Assembly: GCA_964601575.1 (NCBI GenBank) | Contig: CAZROA010000100.1 | Location: 1-29,327, forward strand | Direction: 5' to 3' | Length of the DNA stretch: 29,327 bases | Source of the DNA: CAZKEG01 sp964601575 | GTDB taxonomy: Bacteria > Desulfobacterota > Thermodesulfobacteria > Thermodesulfobacteriales > Thermodesulfatatoraceae | In this document: in pieces, positions 16,407 to 24,823 of the stretch | Numbering within the stretch: position 1 is the first letter of the stretch | How the letters are laid out: every line of letters begins with the position of its first letter | The notes under the pieces: generated by a model | Seen by the model: only the letters and a program-made list of their open reading frames with translations | The model's database searches: none | Told to the model about the DNA's origin: nothing | Position numbers and translations under genes: made by a program

Positions 16407-17891
16407 TTACTCTTTGTCCAGTTTGCCAACTAAGGAGAGGGTGAAAAAGGCCCCCATGTATTTGAAGTGGGGCCGGACCTTGAGGGTGACCTTATACCAC
16501 CCGGGTTCACCTTCCACGTCCTCCACGATGACCTGGGCCTGACGCAATGGCCGTCGAGAACGCACCCCCGGTGAGGGATTGTCCATGTCCGCTACGTACT
16601 GCCTAATCCAGGTATTAAGCTCGCGTTCAAGGTCTACCCTTTCCTTCCAGCTCCCAATGTGTTCCCGCTGAATGACTTTGATGTAATGGGCCAGACGGCT
16701 GATGATGAAGATGTAAGGTAACTGTGTACCCAGCTTGTAATTCAGCTCTGCCTCTTTGGCCTCCTTGCTTATGCCAAAATATTTGGGCTTCTGAACCGAA
16801 TTGGCCGAGAAGAAACAAGCGTTGTCACTGCCCTTGCGCATGGTAAGGGCAATAAATCCCTCTTCCGCCAGTTCGAACTCCCGCCTTTCGGAAATAAGGA
16901 CCTCAGTGGGAATCTTGGTCTGGATCTCGCCCATAGCCTCATACTGATGGAGTGGAAGATCCTCCACCGCTCCGCCTCCCCGCGGGCCAATGATGTTGGC
17001 GCACCAGCGGTACTTGGCGAAACTGTCCGTAAGCCTGGTGGCGAAAGCAAAAGCCGTATTACCCCAGAGGTAATCTTCGTGTCTTTCCACTGATTCCTGA
17101 TAGTTGAAGGTTTTGGTGGGCTGAGTGTCTGGCCCATAAGGCAATCGCAGGAGGAACCTCGGCAGAGTCAACCCCACGTAACGGGCATCTTCGGATTCTC
17201 GGAAGGACTGCCACTTGATGTACTGTGGTCCCTCGAAAATAGACTTGAGATCCTTGAGCTTGGGTAGCTCGGTAAAACTCTCGATCCCGAAGAAACTAGG
17301 ACTAGCCGAAGCAATGAAGGGTGCATGTGCCATCGCCGCCACACTGGCTACGTACTGGAGGAGTTTGAGATCCTGGGGTCCAGGGCCAAATTCGTAATTG
17401 GCAATCATGGCTGCGTAAGGCTGACCACCGAACTGGCCGTACTCACGAGTATAGACGATCTTATAGAGACCAGATTTCGGAACCTCTGGAGAATCCTCGA
17501 AATCGTCGAGAAGCTCCTCCTTCGTTACGTTGAGGATCTCGATCTTGATATTTTCCCGAAAATCCGTCCTATCTACCAGGAACTTGAGGGCCCGCCAGGC
17601 AGACTCTAGTTTTTGAAAATCTGGATGGTGGAGGATTTCGTCCATCTGGGCGCTGAGCTTGCGGTCTATCTCCGCGATCATTTCGTCTACCACTGCCTGG
17701 GAAACCTTAGCTACCTCTCGCCCTGGTTCGAGGAGTTGCGATATCAGGGCCTCCACACCTTTCTTTGTAATCTCATAGGCCTCATCCGTAGGCTTTATCC
17801 TGGTAGCTTGAACAATCTCGTCCAAAAGAGACAGTTCTTCCCGAGTCGCCTCTTGGGGCGCCTCGGCTGCCTTGGCCTGTTGTTCCGTCAT
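16407..17891 (-). CDS. tssC: TssC large sheath subunit (VipB)
   Basis: The protein has 494 residues. It carries the TssC signatures LSAQMDEILHHPDFQKLESA, W-R-A-L-K-F-L-V-D-R-T-D-F, YGQFGGQPYAAMIANYEFG, F-E-G-P-Q-Y-I-K-W-Q-S-F-R-E-S-E-D-A-R-Y and RFLLRLPYG. With TssB it builds the contractile sheath. I chose the ATG at 17891, because AGGGGG lies eight bases upstream. A TTG two codons earlier (17897) would sit only two bases from that site. A helical N-terminal extension precedes the sheath fold. It follows tssB by 37 bp. Confidence 0.95.
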   Translation of the reverse strand: MTEQQAKAAEAPQEATREELSLLDEIVQATRIKPTDEAYEITKKGVEALISQLLEPGREVAKVSQAVVDEMIAEIDRKLSAQMDEILHHPDFQKLESAWRALKFLVDRTDFRENIKIEILNVTKEELLDDFEDSPEVPKSGLYKIVYTREYGQFGGQPYAAMIANYEFGPGPQDLKLLQYVASVAAMAHAPFIASASPSFFGIESFTELPKLKDLKSIFEGPQYIKWQSFRESEDARYVGLTLPRFLLRLPYGPDTQPTKTFNYQESVERHEDYLWGNTAFAFATRLTDSFAKYRWCANIIGPRGGGAVEDLPLHQYEAMGEIQTKIPTEVLISERREFELAEEGFIALTMRKGSDNACFFSANSVQKPKYFGISKEAKEAELNYKLGTQLPYIFIISRLAHYIKVIQREHIGSWKERVDLERELNTWIRQYVADMDNPSPGVRSRRPLRQAQVIVEDVEGEPGWYKVTLKVRPHFKYMGAFFTLSLVGKLDKE

Positions 17892-17928
17892 CTCCAAATC
17901 CCCCTATAGGTTTATTTTTCGAGTAAGT

Positions 17929-18414
17929 CTATTTTTCCAAACCCAATTCCTTTAAGATCTTTTCCCTTGCTGCTTCATCCTTGACGAGTTCCTGAATCTT
18001 TTTGCGAAACTCCGGGATATTGCTGAGGGGCCCTTTGAGGGAGGTCAGGGCCTCTCGAAGCTCAAGTAGTTTTTTGAGCTCTGGGACCTGTTGCGCAATA
18101 GCGTCCGGGCTGAAGTCCTTCATGGATTCAAACTTGAGAGTAACCGACATCTCCCGGTCTTCTTCTCCAGAAATTTTATCTGCTACCCGGAGGTTGAGTT
18201 GGATGTTCTGCGCTCGTAGGACTTCGTTAAAGTTGTCCTTGTCGATGTTTATCGGAGTCCTTTCATCAAGGGGTGTATCATCCTCTCGAAGGGTAAAGTC
18301 TCCCATCACCAAGAGCTTGAGGGGTAATTCCACCTCTTCCTGAGCATCCCCTGTGGCCGGTCTGTAAACAATGTTCACTCTTTCCTTGGGAGCTACCGAA
18401 GCTTCCCTTGCCAT
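17929..18414 (-). CDS. tssB: TssB small sheath subunit (VipA)
   Basis: The protein has 161 residues, matching TssB/VipA: E-R-V-N-I-V-Y (12-18), a E-L-P-L-K-L-L-V-M-G-D-F-T strand, the conserved L-D-E-R-T-P-I-N-I-D-K-D-N-F-N-E-V-L segment, and a C-terminal helix pair (LKKLLELREALTSLKGPLSN). It interlocks with TssC in the contractile sheath and its C-terminal helix is a ClpV contact. The ATG at 18414 follows a perfect AGGAGG at six bases. This is the only core gene preceded by a sizeable AT-rich spacer. Confidence 0.95.
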   Translation of the reverse strand: MAREASVAPKERVNIVYRPATGDAQEEVELPLKLLVMGDFTLREDDTPLDERTPINIDKDNFNEVLRAQNIQLNLRVADKISGEEDREMSVTLKFESMKDFSPDAIAQQVPELKKLLELREALTSLKGPLSNIPEFRKKIQELVKDEAAREKILKELGLEK

Positions 18415-18497
18415 CGTTTACCTCCTAACAATTATTTTTTATTTAAAGATAAAATAACAAAATAACGAACCAATAATAGCAAAAATCTTTTCGAGAT
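18415..18497 (-). promoter_or_regulatory. AT-rich 83-bp spacer, possible internal promoter for tssB-tssC-hcp
   Basis: This is the longest gap within the operon and it is strongly AT-rich. On the minus strand TTGGTT (18473-18468) is followed after 16 bases by TATCTT (18451-18446), a weak -35/-10 pair, then AGGAGG ahead of the tssB ATG. A 6-bp A/T-rich inverted repeat (18483-18488 with 18494-18499) followed by five T overlaps the tssA stop. It is too weak to call a terminator. Independent sheath and tube expression would be sensible, but this is inference. Confidence 0.35.
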
Positions 18498-20042
18498 TTA
18501 AACCTTTTCTTCTAACAGACCGAGAATGGCCGTTGCATCTAACTGGGCAATCTTGGCCAGGATTTCGTGTACCTTTCGCTTATGTTCCCGATCTGGAGAA
18601 AGGCGAAAGCCATGCCAAACGGTCCTCAAAGCCCGCAAAGCCAAAGGTGGGTCCCAAATTTCGAGTTGGAATCTTTCCAGGTCATTGAGTATCTCCTCAA
18701 GGAGTAGCAGAGCCAGGGGTAACTTCTTGGCCTCGATAAAGAGTTCCGCAAGCCCCAATCGGCCCAGGAATCGAGCCCGTTCCCCGTTTCCGCTCTGCGA
18801 CCTTTCCTGAAGGAGGGCTACCGCCTGGCCTAACCCTTCCTTGCGAGCCACGATCTTAAGACGGGAAAGAAAGGCTTCTAGTTCTTCTCCTTCCCGCTCT
18901 TTGGAGGCTTCCTCTTTACTCTTCGGTTTTTCCTCAGGGGGCTTTTCAGCCAACCACTTCTTGGTCTCCTCTCCCGCAAAGGGCGTACCATCCGAAAAGG
19001 ATAACCCCAGTAGACCAGGATAGCGTTTCACCAGGGCTCGCGTCTCCTGAGCCACCGCCTCTGCCGCCTCGTTTCGACCGAGCCCTACCAGAGCTGCGTA
19101 GCTCAGACGGTTGAGATCGAGCCAAAGGGGAAACTGCCCTAATCGTCCTTCACTCATAGCCAGCAACTGCTCCCAATTACCCGCCTGTTCTAAGTTGACC
19201 AAGGAGGTTCTCAATTGAGCCGGAGGTGGGGGAATCTTAGTGGTACCGTCGCTTCCCGCCACCGGCTCCCTAAGGTTGAGCCAGACCGCCGTTCTCAACA
19301 AACGATATCCCAGGGGATCTTCCGGAGTATTTTCCCGGAAAAATTGGGAGACCTTGCGCAATCCCTGGGTCAAGCGATTGAGTTCCCGCCGGGCCTCTTC
19401 GGGACTCGAAATTTCCTCCGGAGGCGCTGGGGCTTCTCTTACCACTCGAGTGGTTGGGGCCGGTTCTTCTGCAGAAGCCACCTTCTCCTCGGGCTTGGCT
19501 TCGGGTTCGATCTCCGCTGTCTCTTCCAGGAAACGAATTAAACTGAAGATAGAAGGATGTTCTGGAAGTTTTTCTTCTAGAAACCGATCCCATTCGTCAA
19601 GTATTTCCTTTAGTTCCCGAAAAACACCCTCTTTGAAGCGAAATGGCTTATATTTTTCGAGCGCTGCAAGGGTCTTTTCCTGCCACCATTCAATGATCCT
19701 TATTCGACCCTTTTTCCTCTTTATCGGTGGGAACATTCCATCCCAGAAGTTCTGGGTAAGATCCGCAAGGACACGAACTCCCGCTACTAATCCCTCTTCC
19801 TTCTTGGTATGGATCAAAGCCACTGCAAGATAACTTGCCGCTAGCAGATCCTTGGACTTCTCTTCCAAAATTTGAGCCGCAAGACGGACAATCTTGTCCC
19901 AATCTACCTGACCAGCCTGGGAAGGTATGGAAAGCCGGTCTATCTCCGCCTGGAGCTCTTCAAACTCCGGGGTGTATCTGGCATCCTCGCCTGCGGGCTG
20001 GGCCTCAGAAATGGGTTTTCGTCCCAGTTCCGTAAAATTCAT
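18498..20042 (-). CDS. tssA: TssA, ImpA_N/VasJ-type cap protein
   Basis: The protein has 514 residues. The N-terminal ImpA_N domain reads PISEAQPAGEDARYTPEFEE (9-28) and contains LAVALIHTKKEEGLVAGVRV, L-T-Q-N-F-W-D-G-M-F-P-P and RIIEWWQEK. The C-terminal domain (about 390-514) resembles the VasJ type, with helices such as AELFIEAKKLPLALLLLEEI, followed by IAQLDATAILGLLEEKV. A charged, Pro/Glu-rich linker sits near 165-210 and 355-385. TssA proteins prime or cap sheath and tube assembly. The start ATG overlaps tagF by 38 bp and has AAAGGAG at about seven bases. Confidence 0.9.
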   Translation of the reverse strand: MNFTELGRKPISEAQPAGEDARYTPEFEELQAEIDRLSIPSQAGQVDWDKIVRLAAQILEEKSKDLLAASYLAVALIHTKKEEGLVAGVRVLADLTQNFWDGMFPPIKRKKGRIRIIEWWQEKTLAALEKYKPFRFKEGVFRELKEILDEWDRFLEEKLPEHPSIFSLIRFLEETAEIEPEAKPEEKVASAEEPAPTTRVVREAPAPPEEISSPEEARRELNRLTQGLRKVSQFFRENTPEDPLGYRLLRTAVWLNLREPVAGSDGTTKIPPPPAQLRTSLVNLEQAGNWEQLLAMSEGRLGQFPLWLDLNRLSYAALVGLGRNEAAEAVAQETRALVKRYPGLLGLSFSDGTPFAGEETKKWLAEKPPEEKPKSKEEASKEREGEELEAFLSRLKIVARKEGLGQAVALLQERSQSGNGERARFLGRLGLAELFIEAKKLPLALLLLEEILNDLERFQLEIWDPPLALRALRTVWHGFRLSPDREHKRKVHEILAKIAQLDATAILGLLEEKV

Positions 20043-20724
20043 GCCGGCTCTCCTTTTGCCATAGAAATGAAAAGTCTTCCCGTCGTAAGGGGCTGGTAAA
20101 GACCACTATTTGAGCAGTAGCTCCTATAGCTCCCCCCATGAAAAGGGCCAGAGGAGGGGCCTGAAACTGTCTTTTTAGGCGCAAAATCAAGGCGGTAGAT
20201 GAAACTTCCTCTCCCAAGGGAGACCAAAAACAGCCGTTACGGACCCTGAAGAAGGGGGCCGTTTTCCCCTCTGTTTGCCCGTTTTCCAAGATCGTCCTTG
20301 GTTCTGGTAACCGATCTAAACCGGTTTCAAACTCAAACGGTGAAGCCCAGGGGCGAGCCGCAAGGCGCTCCAGTTCTCGCCAAGTCTCCTCTAGCACCGA
20401 GACCAACTTCTCCCAAGACTTTTCCCACCCGGTAAGTTTCCAGGAAAGGATCAAAAGGAGTGGGAAAGAGCGCCCCAAGGCATCGGCACTGTCCTTAAGG
20501 AGCCCGCAAAGTAGCAAGTCTTTCCCCCCTCGGCACCAGAAACGCCAGGAGACAGAAGCGCCCTTCAGATCTTTTCGGGACAGATGGCGATATCCTCCTT
20601 CTACCCACCGGGCTAGGCCCGTGGTTAGAGGTGTCTCCTGGCCGAGACGCAAAAAATCTTTAAAAGATGGATGTTTCCCGAAAATAAAACCAGACCAGCC
20701 TTTGTTTCTTTTTAATCCCAACAC
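20005..20724 (-). CDS. tagF: TagF/ImpM-like T6SS regulator
   Basis: The protein has 239 residues. The TagF signature is clear at the N-terminus: GFIFGKHPSFKDFLRLGQ (13-30), then LTTGLARWVEGGYRHL, then a C-R-G-G-K-D-L-L-L-C-G-L-L strand and F-P-L-L-L-I-L-S. In Pseudomonas and Agrobacterium TagF represses assembly after translation, in part by binding Fha, and is relieved by threonine phosphorylation. Here no PpkA kinase is visible although an FHA protein is present. The start is GTG at 20724, 13 bp inside the tssM end, with no evident ribosome site, so coupling to tssM is likely. Confidence 0.87.
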   Translation of the reverse strand: MLGLKRNKGWSGFIFGKHPSFKDFLRLGQETPLTTGLARWVEGGYRHLSRKDLKGASVSWRFWCRGGKDLLLCGLLKDSADALGRSFPLLLILSWKLTGWEKSWEKLVSVLEETWRELERLAARPWASPFEFETGLDRLPEPRTILENGQTEGKTAPFFRVRNGCFWSPLGEEVSSTALILRLKRQFQAPPLALFMGGAIGATAQIVVFTSPLRREDFSFLWQKESRHEFYGTGTKTHF

Positions 20725-23700
20725 CGAACGATCTTTTGTGGAATTTCTGCAGGGCTTTCCTGCAAGAGTCTGATGACGGGTTTTTGACCACTAAAGGCAT
20801 ACTTGACCCGAATAAACTTGATGTTCAGTCTCTTAAGATCCGCAGCGGCCTCGGGGAAATCCTTTGGATAAAAGGTGTGCTGCCCTCCTTTGAAATCTGC
20901 GAGAAATTTAGGAAAACCCTGCGAGCCGCTATAGATCTTAGTAAGGGACATATTGGCTACTTCTATCTTGAAGATTACGTCCCCACAGTTATCAGGCTCC
21001 CATTTGAAGACCTTCTGAATGGGGTAATGCCGGTTGACCAAGGTCTGCGGACCGGAAGCACATTGGAGCTCGAGCACGGTAGCGTGAGGCTTGACCTTGG
21101 CGTCGGCATTACTGTCTGTGGGAAGCCCCCGAATCTTTACCTGATAGGAAGCCTTACGGGCTTGTCTGGCAAGATTTCCTTTATTCAAAAAGGTGAAAAA
21201 TTTCGGCTCGAAGGGCAGTTGAAGCCCCTCAGCCTGGCAAGCATAATATCCTTTGCCCGGTCGCCAGCACACAAAAGGCTCTGCTGGTCCCTTTACGAAT
21301 TGCCAGACTTTGCCCTGGGAGCCCAGCAGAAGTTCTCGGAGACTCTCCCAATCTCCTGTCCCTTGAACCTCTGCCAGCACGTCGCGATCCCAGCGATCTT
21401 GTAGGTAGCAGGCCGCACGATAGGAAAGGTATTTCCAAAAGAATCGCACTGGCCCTCCCAAGATACGCCAGACCACCTCTTCTTCTCTCGACCTCACCCC
21501 TAAGAGAGACTTCATTTTGAGTAGCTCGTTTTGGGCCTTAAGTAACGGTGACTTCTCCTGCGAAAGCTCACCCTTGAAAAGCAGACTCAAGGTCTGATAG
21601 GCCAGGTTGGGCACCGAGAAATATTGTTCGAGCTGCGCCAAGTCACGGGTGTATTCTAGGTAGACTGCTGAGGCCCAAAACTCCCGAGCCAGCTTGCTCC
21701 CGGTGGCTCCGCCGAGTTTCTTAAACAGTTTTTGTCCCTTTTGGGCCGTTTTCCCTAGGACACCTTTGGTCTTAAGGAGATTTTCGTGTGCGGCCTCTTG
21801 CTGGATCTTTTTGATTTGCAGGACTAGCGTAATCCAACCAGGCCGTTTGCCGGTCTCTTTGGAAAAGTTTTCTGCAACGTCTGCAAGGAAGGTGAAATAG
21901 GGATTGTTCTTTTGGGTCATCTTCATGGCTGCCTGCTGCCATTCTTCCTCGCCCTCAAGACGCAAAGGGCCCCGGTGAAAGGCCCGAGCAAAGTTAAACC
22001 AGACCTTTTCCCGACGCCGGACGTACCACCGCTCAAAATCCTCCTTGAGAGGAGCAAGAAGAAGGGCATCCGGCAGGGCCTTCTCCATCCGCCCGATGAA
22101 ATCCTGGATCATTTCTTGCCCTTGGCGGGTATAAGCTGGCGAGATAGAAGGTTCATCAGTAAGATCGCGACCCCCTTCCCAATAAGTAGCCAAAGTAATA
22201 GGTGTGGCCTCTGGCGAACGTTCTACCCACTTCACCAGCCACCGGAGATTAGCCCCTCTTCGGGCCAGGAGGTGTTTGAGCCAACCTTGAAGAGTGACTT
22301 TCTCCTTGGCCAGGGCCTGAGTATCCATGTTCCAGATCAGATAGTAGAGATAGAGTTGATTGAACTTCTTCTCTAGTTCCTGGCTCTCCGTCTCTCCTAG
22401 GAACCAGGACACGTAATCCCGCCTTTCCTGGCCGACCTCCTCAAGATCCTTTCCTTGCAGCCTCAGATCAAGCAGATTGATCCGGTTAACCAGATGGGGG
22501 ACCGCGATAAGAAGGACCTCTTCTGAAGCATTTTTACTTATCAAGCTGGCCAATTTTCGATCCGTGGGTTCGAGGAAATACTTCTTGAACCACTGGCAAT
22601 ACCTGACCTTAAGTTTGGTCTCCACTTGCTCGCTCTGGTGGAGACCAAACCGCGGCACCCACCAATGCCGGTTCTCTTCTTCCACCCTCTTGAGGGCCTG
22701 GAAAAATTGGTCCATAGTAGCGAGGTCCGCCACGAATTCCCCGCTCATCACCGGAGGCTGAGAAAAAGTCCGGGAGATATTTCGGAGGGAGACTAGGTTC
22801 TTATAGAAGGAAAAACCCAACAATCCACAGATAGCAAGCCCCAAAGCCACCCAGGCCATGAGACCAATGTTTTGAGTGAGACTCTGGAAGGCTTGCGCCT
22901 TTTGGGTGGGGACCAAAAGCCAGCGATCTCTCGGAAGGATACGGGCGAAGAAATCGTGTAAGAAAAGTCCTCGGCTTGTCCCGGGAAGGACCTGTCTTTC
23001 CTCAAGAAGCCCCATGGCCTTGAGGAAATGGGAATAGGGCGTACCCTCTTGCCGGCCACTACTGAAATAGATCCCTCGAAGATAAGGGGTTTCTTGATAA
23101 GGATTTTCTTCGAAAAGAACGCGGGCAAAGGTCACCAATCCCTCTTCCAAACAACGGAACTCCTGTGGAAAGAGAAGGAACCCTGGCTTTACTTCCCGGG
23201 CCTTTTGAAGGATAAGGAGCTGAAGGTCTCGGAGACGTTCGCCGACCACCGCCATGGTACGTCGCACAAAGGCCTCCACGTTGGTGGTGCCCTCCTCGTT
23301 AAGCATTCCCATGGCTTGTTTAAGGAGATCCTCTGGAAGTTCATCGCAGAACTCTGTCATCCCCTGGATGAGATCGCACTTGGTGACCAGGAGGTAGGTG
23401 GGCACCTTGACCCCCAGAGCCCGCATAAGCTCCTCTATACGGCGTCGTAATTCTTGGGCCTCTTCCTCCAAGGCCTCTCTCTTGCCCTCGAGCAACTTGT
23501 CCGCTGAAATGGTCACGATAAGCCCGTTGAGGGGCTCTTTCTTGCGGTATTTGGCAAGCAGGCTCAAAAATTTCTGCCATTCCTCCTTGTCTCGACCCTC
23601 GTCCACTGGAATGGCGTAACGACCAGCGGTATCCAAAATGATGGCCTGCTCGAAAAACCACCACTCAAAGTTGCGTGTGCCGGAAATACCAGAAACCGTA

Positions 23701-24149
23701 CGGGTATCTGCCAGAGGGGAAGAAAGGTTGGCGCTCTTGATGGCCGTGGTCTTCCCTGAGCCAGATTCACCTATAATTAGATACCAAGGGAGTACGTAGA
23801 GGGGATGACCGTACTTCCGGAGCTTAGATTTCTTGAGGGTATTGACTGCCTCTTTCCAGCGAGCCTGCAATTCCTTGAGCCGGTCCTTTTCTGGCCCTTC
23901 TGCTCGGCGCAAAAAGGCTTCATCTTGAGCGATTATCTCCTGCACGAAGCGCTGTTCCCTACGGCGGAGAAGCAAACGACGTACAAAGATCACCCCAAGA
24001 CCAAGCCCACCTAGACCCAACAGGAGACACAACCCTACCCACCAGGGCCAGTCCATCCAGAGGACGAATCCAAAGACCAGGAGGCCTAAGAGTCCCAAGA
24101 GGGCAAGAAAGACTATACCCTTTAAAATTTTGCCCAGCATCTCTTTCAT
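20712..24149 (-). CDS. tssM: TssM (IcmF) inner-membrane channel protein
   Basis: The protein has 1145 residues, the usual TssM size. Two N-terminal membrane spans (about 10-31 and 36-57) precede a cytoplasmic NTPase-like domain with an intact Walker A GESGSGKT (127-134), ILDTAGRY (171-178) and TKCDL (256-260). A third span at about 429-449 leads to a large periplasmic region ending in a beta-rich C-terminal domain (PKFLADFKGGQHTFYPKDFP) that contacts TssJ in known systems. TssM spans the cell envelope with TssJ and TssL. The start overlaps tssL (ATGA). M4 is an alternative start. All nucleotide-binding residues are kept, which is not true of every TssM. Confidence 0.95.
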   Translation of the reverse strand: MKEMLGKILKGIVFLALLGLLGLLVFGFVLWMDWPWWVGLCLLLGLGGLGLGVIFVRRLLLRRREQRFVQEIIAQDEAFLRRAEGPEKDRLKELQARWKEAVNTLKKSKLRKYGHPLYVLPWYLIIGESGSGKTTAIKSANLSSPLADTRTVSGISGTRNFEWWFFEQAIILDTAGRYAIPVDEGRDKEEWQKFLSLLAKYRKKEPLNGLIVTISADKLLEGKREALEEEAQELRRRIEELMRALGVKVPTYLLVTKCDLIQGMTEFCDELPEDLLKQAMGMLNEEGTTNVEAFVRRTMAVVGERLRDLQLLILQKAREVKPGFLLFPQEFRCLEEGLVTFARVLFEENPYQETPYLRGIYFSSGRQEGTPYSHFLKAMGLLEERQVLPGTSRGLFLHDFFARILPRDRWLLVPTQKAQAFQSLTQNIGLMAWVALGLAICGLLGFSFYKNLVSLRNISRTFSQPPVMSGEFVADLATMDQFFQALKRVEEENRHWWVPRFGLHQSEQVETKLKVRYCQWFKKYFLEPTDRKLASLISKNASEEVLLIAVPHLVNRINLLDLRLQGKDLEEVGQERRDYVSWFLGETESQELEKKFNQLYLYYLIWNMDTQALAKEKVTLQGWLKHLLARRGANLRWLVKWVERSPEATPITLATYWEGGRDLTDEPSISPAYTRQGQEMIQDFIGRMEKALPDALLLAPLKEDFERWYVRRREKVWFNFARAFHRGPLRLEGEEEWQQAAMKMTQKNNPYFTFLADVAENFSKETGKRPGWITLVLQIKKIQQEAAHENLLKTKGVLGKTAQKGQKLFKKLGGATGSKLAREFWASAVYLEYTRDLAQLEQYFSVPNLAYQTLSLLFKGELSQEKSPLLKAQNELLKMKSLLGVRSREEEVVWRILGGPVRFFWKYLSYRAACYLQDRWDRDVLAEVQGTGDWESLRELLLGSQGKVWQFVKGPAEPFVCWRPGKGYYACQAEGLQLPFEPKFFTFLNKGNLARQARKASYQVKIRGLPTDSNADAKVKPHATVLELQCASGPQTLVNRHYPIQKVFKWEPDNCGDVIFKIEVANMSLTKIYSGSQGFPKFLADFKGGQHTFYPKDFPEAAADLKRLNIKFIRVKYAFSGQKPVIRLLQESPAEIPQKIVRCWD

Positions 24150-24823
24150 GGCAAAAGCCCCAGCACGTTTTCGCTAACTCCTCCGAGGACAAAGGAAAAA
24201 ACCAGATAGAGGACCACAAAAAGGACCACCGGAGTGGCTAAGAGCCCCAGTGTAAGAGGAGAAACCCCACTTTTTCGTGGCGCTTCGGTGGGAACGTCCT
24301 TTCGTTGATAGGCCTCAGGAAAGAGCACCGTGGCCGAGAGTTTAGGTAACCCCACCGAAGAGCCCAGAAGGAGCTTGAGATGGGAAGTCTTGAGCTGTTC
24401 GAGGAGGTAGGCATCTTCTGGACGACAATACCGGCCCTTGAAACCCAGGGCCAGACATAAATAGAAGATTTCCCGTACTTCCTGTTGATGAGGCCCTAAA
24501 GAATTGAGTTTTTCAAAGAATTCTTCACCGGCCTTGGTGGTCTGATAGAACTTCCGTTGCAAGAGCTCCTTTTGCCACTCTGTGCGATGGGCCCAGTCAG
24601 AATTGAGGATAAGTTCGTCCAGCCAGGCACAAATGGCAAAGCGGGCGAGACCATAATCACCTTTTGGTAGGTCAGCCTCTTCCGCACACCGAGCACTAGC
24701 TTCCATCAGCCCCAAAATCTCCTGCCGGACCTGTTCCAAGGAGGGATTTTCCCGACGGACCTTTTGCGGAAAGTAGAGACCGTAAATGATCAGTTCCCAG
24801 AAACAATCACTCAGTCTCTCCAC
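24146..24823 (-). CDS. tssL: TssL (DotU/IcmH), short form with a single C-terminal membrane anchor
   Basis: The protein has 225 residues. The DotU signature is LARFAICAWLDELILNSDWA (59-78), then WQKELLQRKFYQTTKAGEEF and IFYLCLALGFKGRYC. One hydrophobic span at 190-213 forms the tail anchor, followed by a 12-residue tail. There is no OmpA-like peptidoglycan-binding extension. TssL dimerises in the inner membrane and links TssM to the baseplate. The start is GTG at 24823, inside the end of tssK (13-bp overlap), with a weak GGTGG upstream. Confidence 0.93.
   Translation of the reverse strand: MERLSDCFWELIIYGLYFPQKVRRENPSLEQVRQEILGLMEASARCAEEADLPKGDYGLARFAICAWLDELILNSDWAHRTEWQKELLQRKFYQTTKAGEEFFEKLNSLGPHQQEVREIFYLCLALGFKGRYCRPEDAYLLEQLKTSHLKLLLGSSVGLPKLSATVLFPEAYQRKDVPTEAPRKSGVSPLTLGLLATPVVLFVVLYLVFSFVLGGVSENVLGLLP

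Noticed and set aside
17892..17897. TTG at 17897 as the tssC start
   Set aside because: It lies only two bases from the AGGGGG site, whereas the ATG at 17891 has eight-base spacing.
18481..18500. Hairpin with T-run after tssA as a rho-independent terminator
   Set aside because: The stem is only 6 bp and mostly A/T, it overlaps the stop codon, and the downstream T6SS genes must be expressed together.
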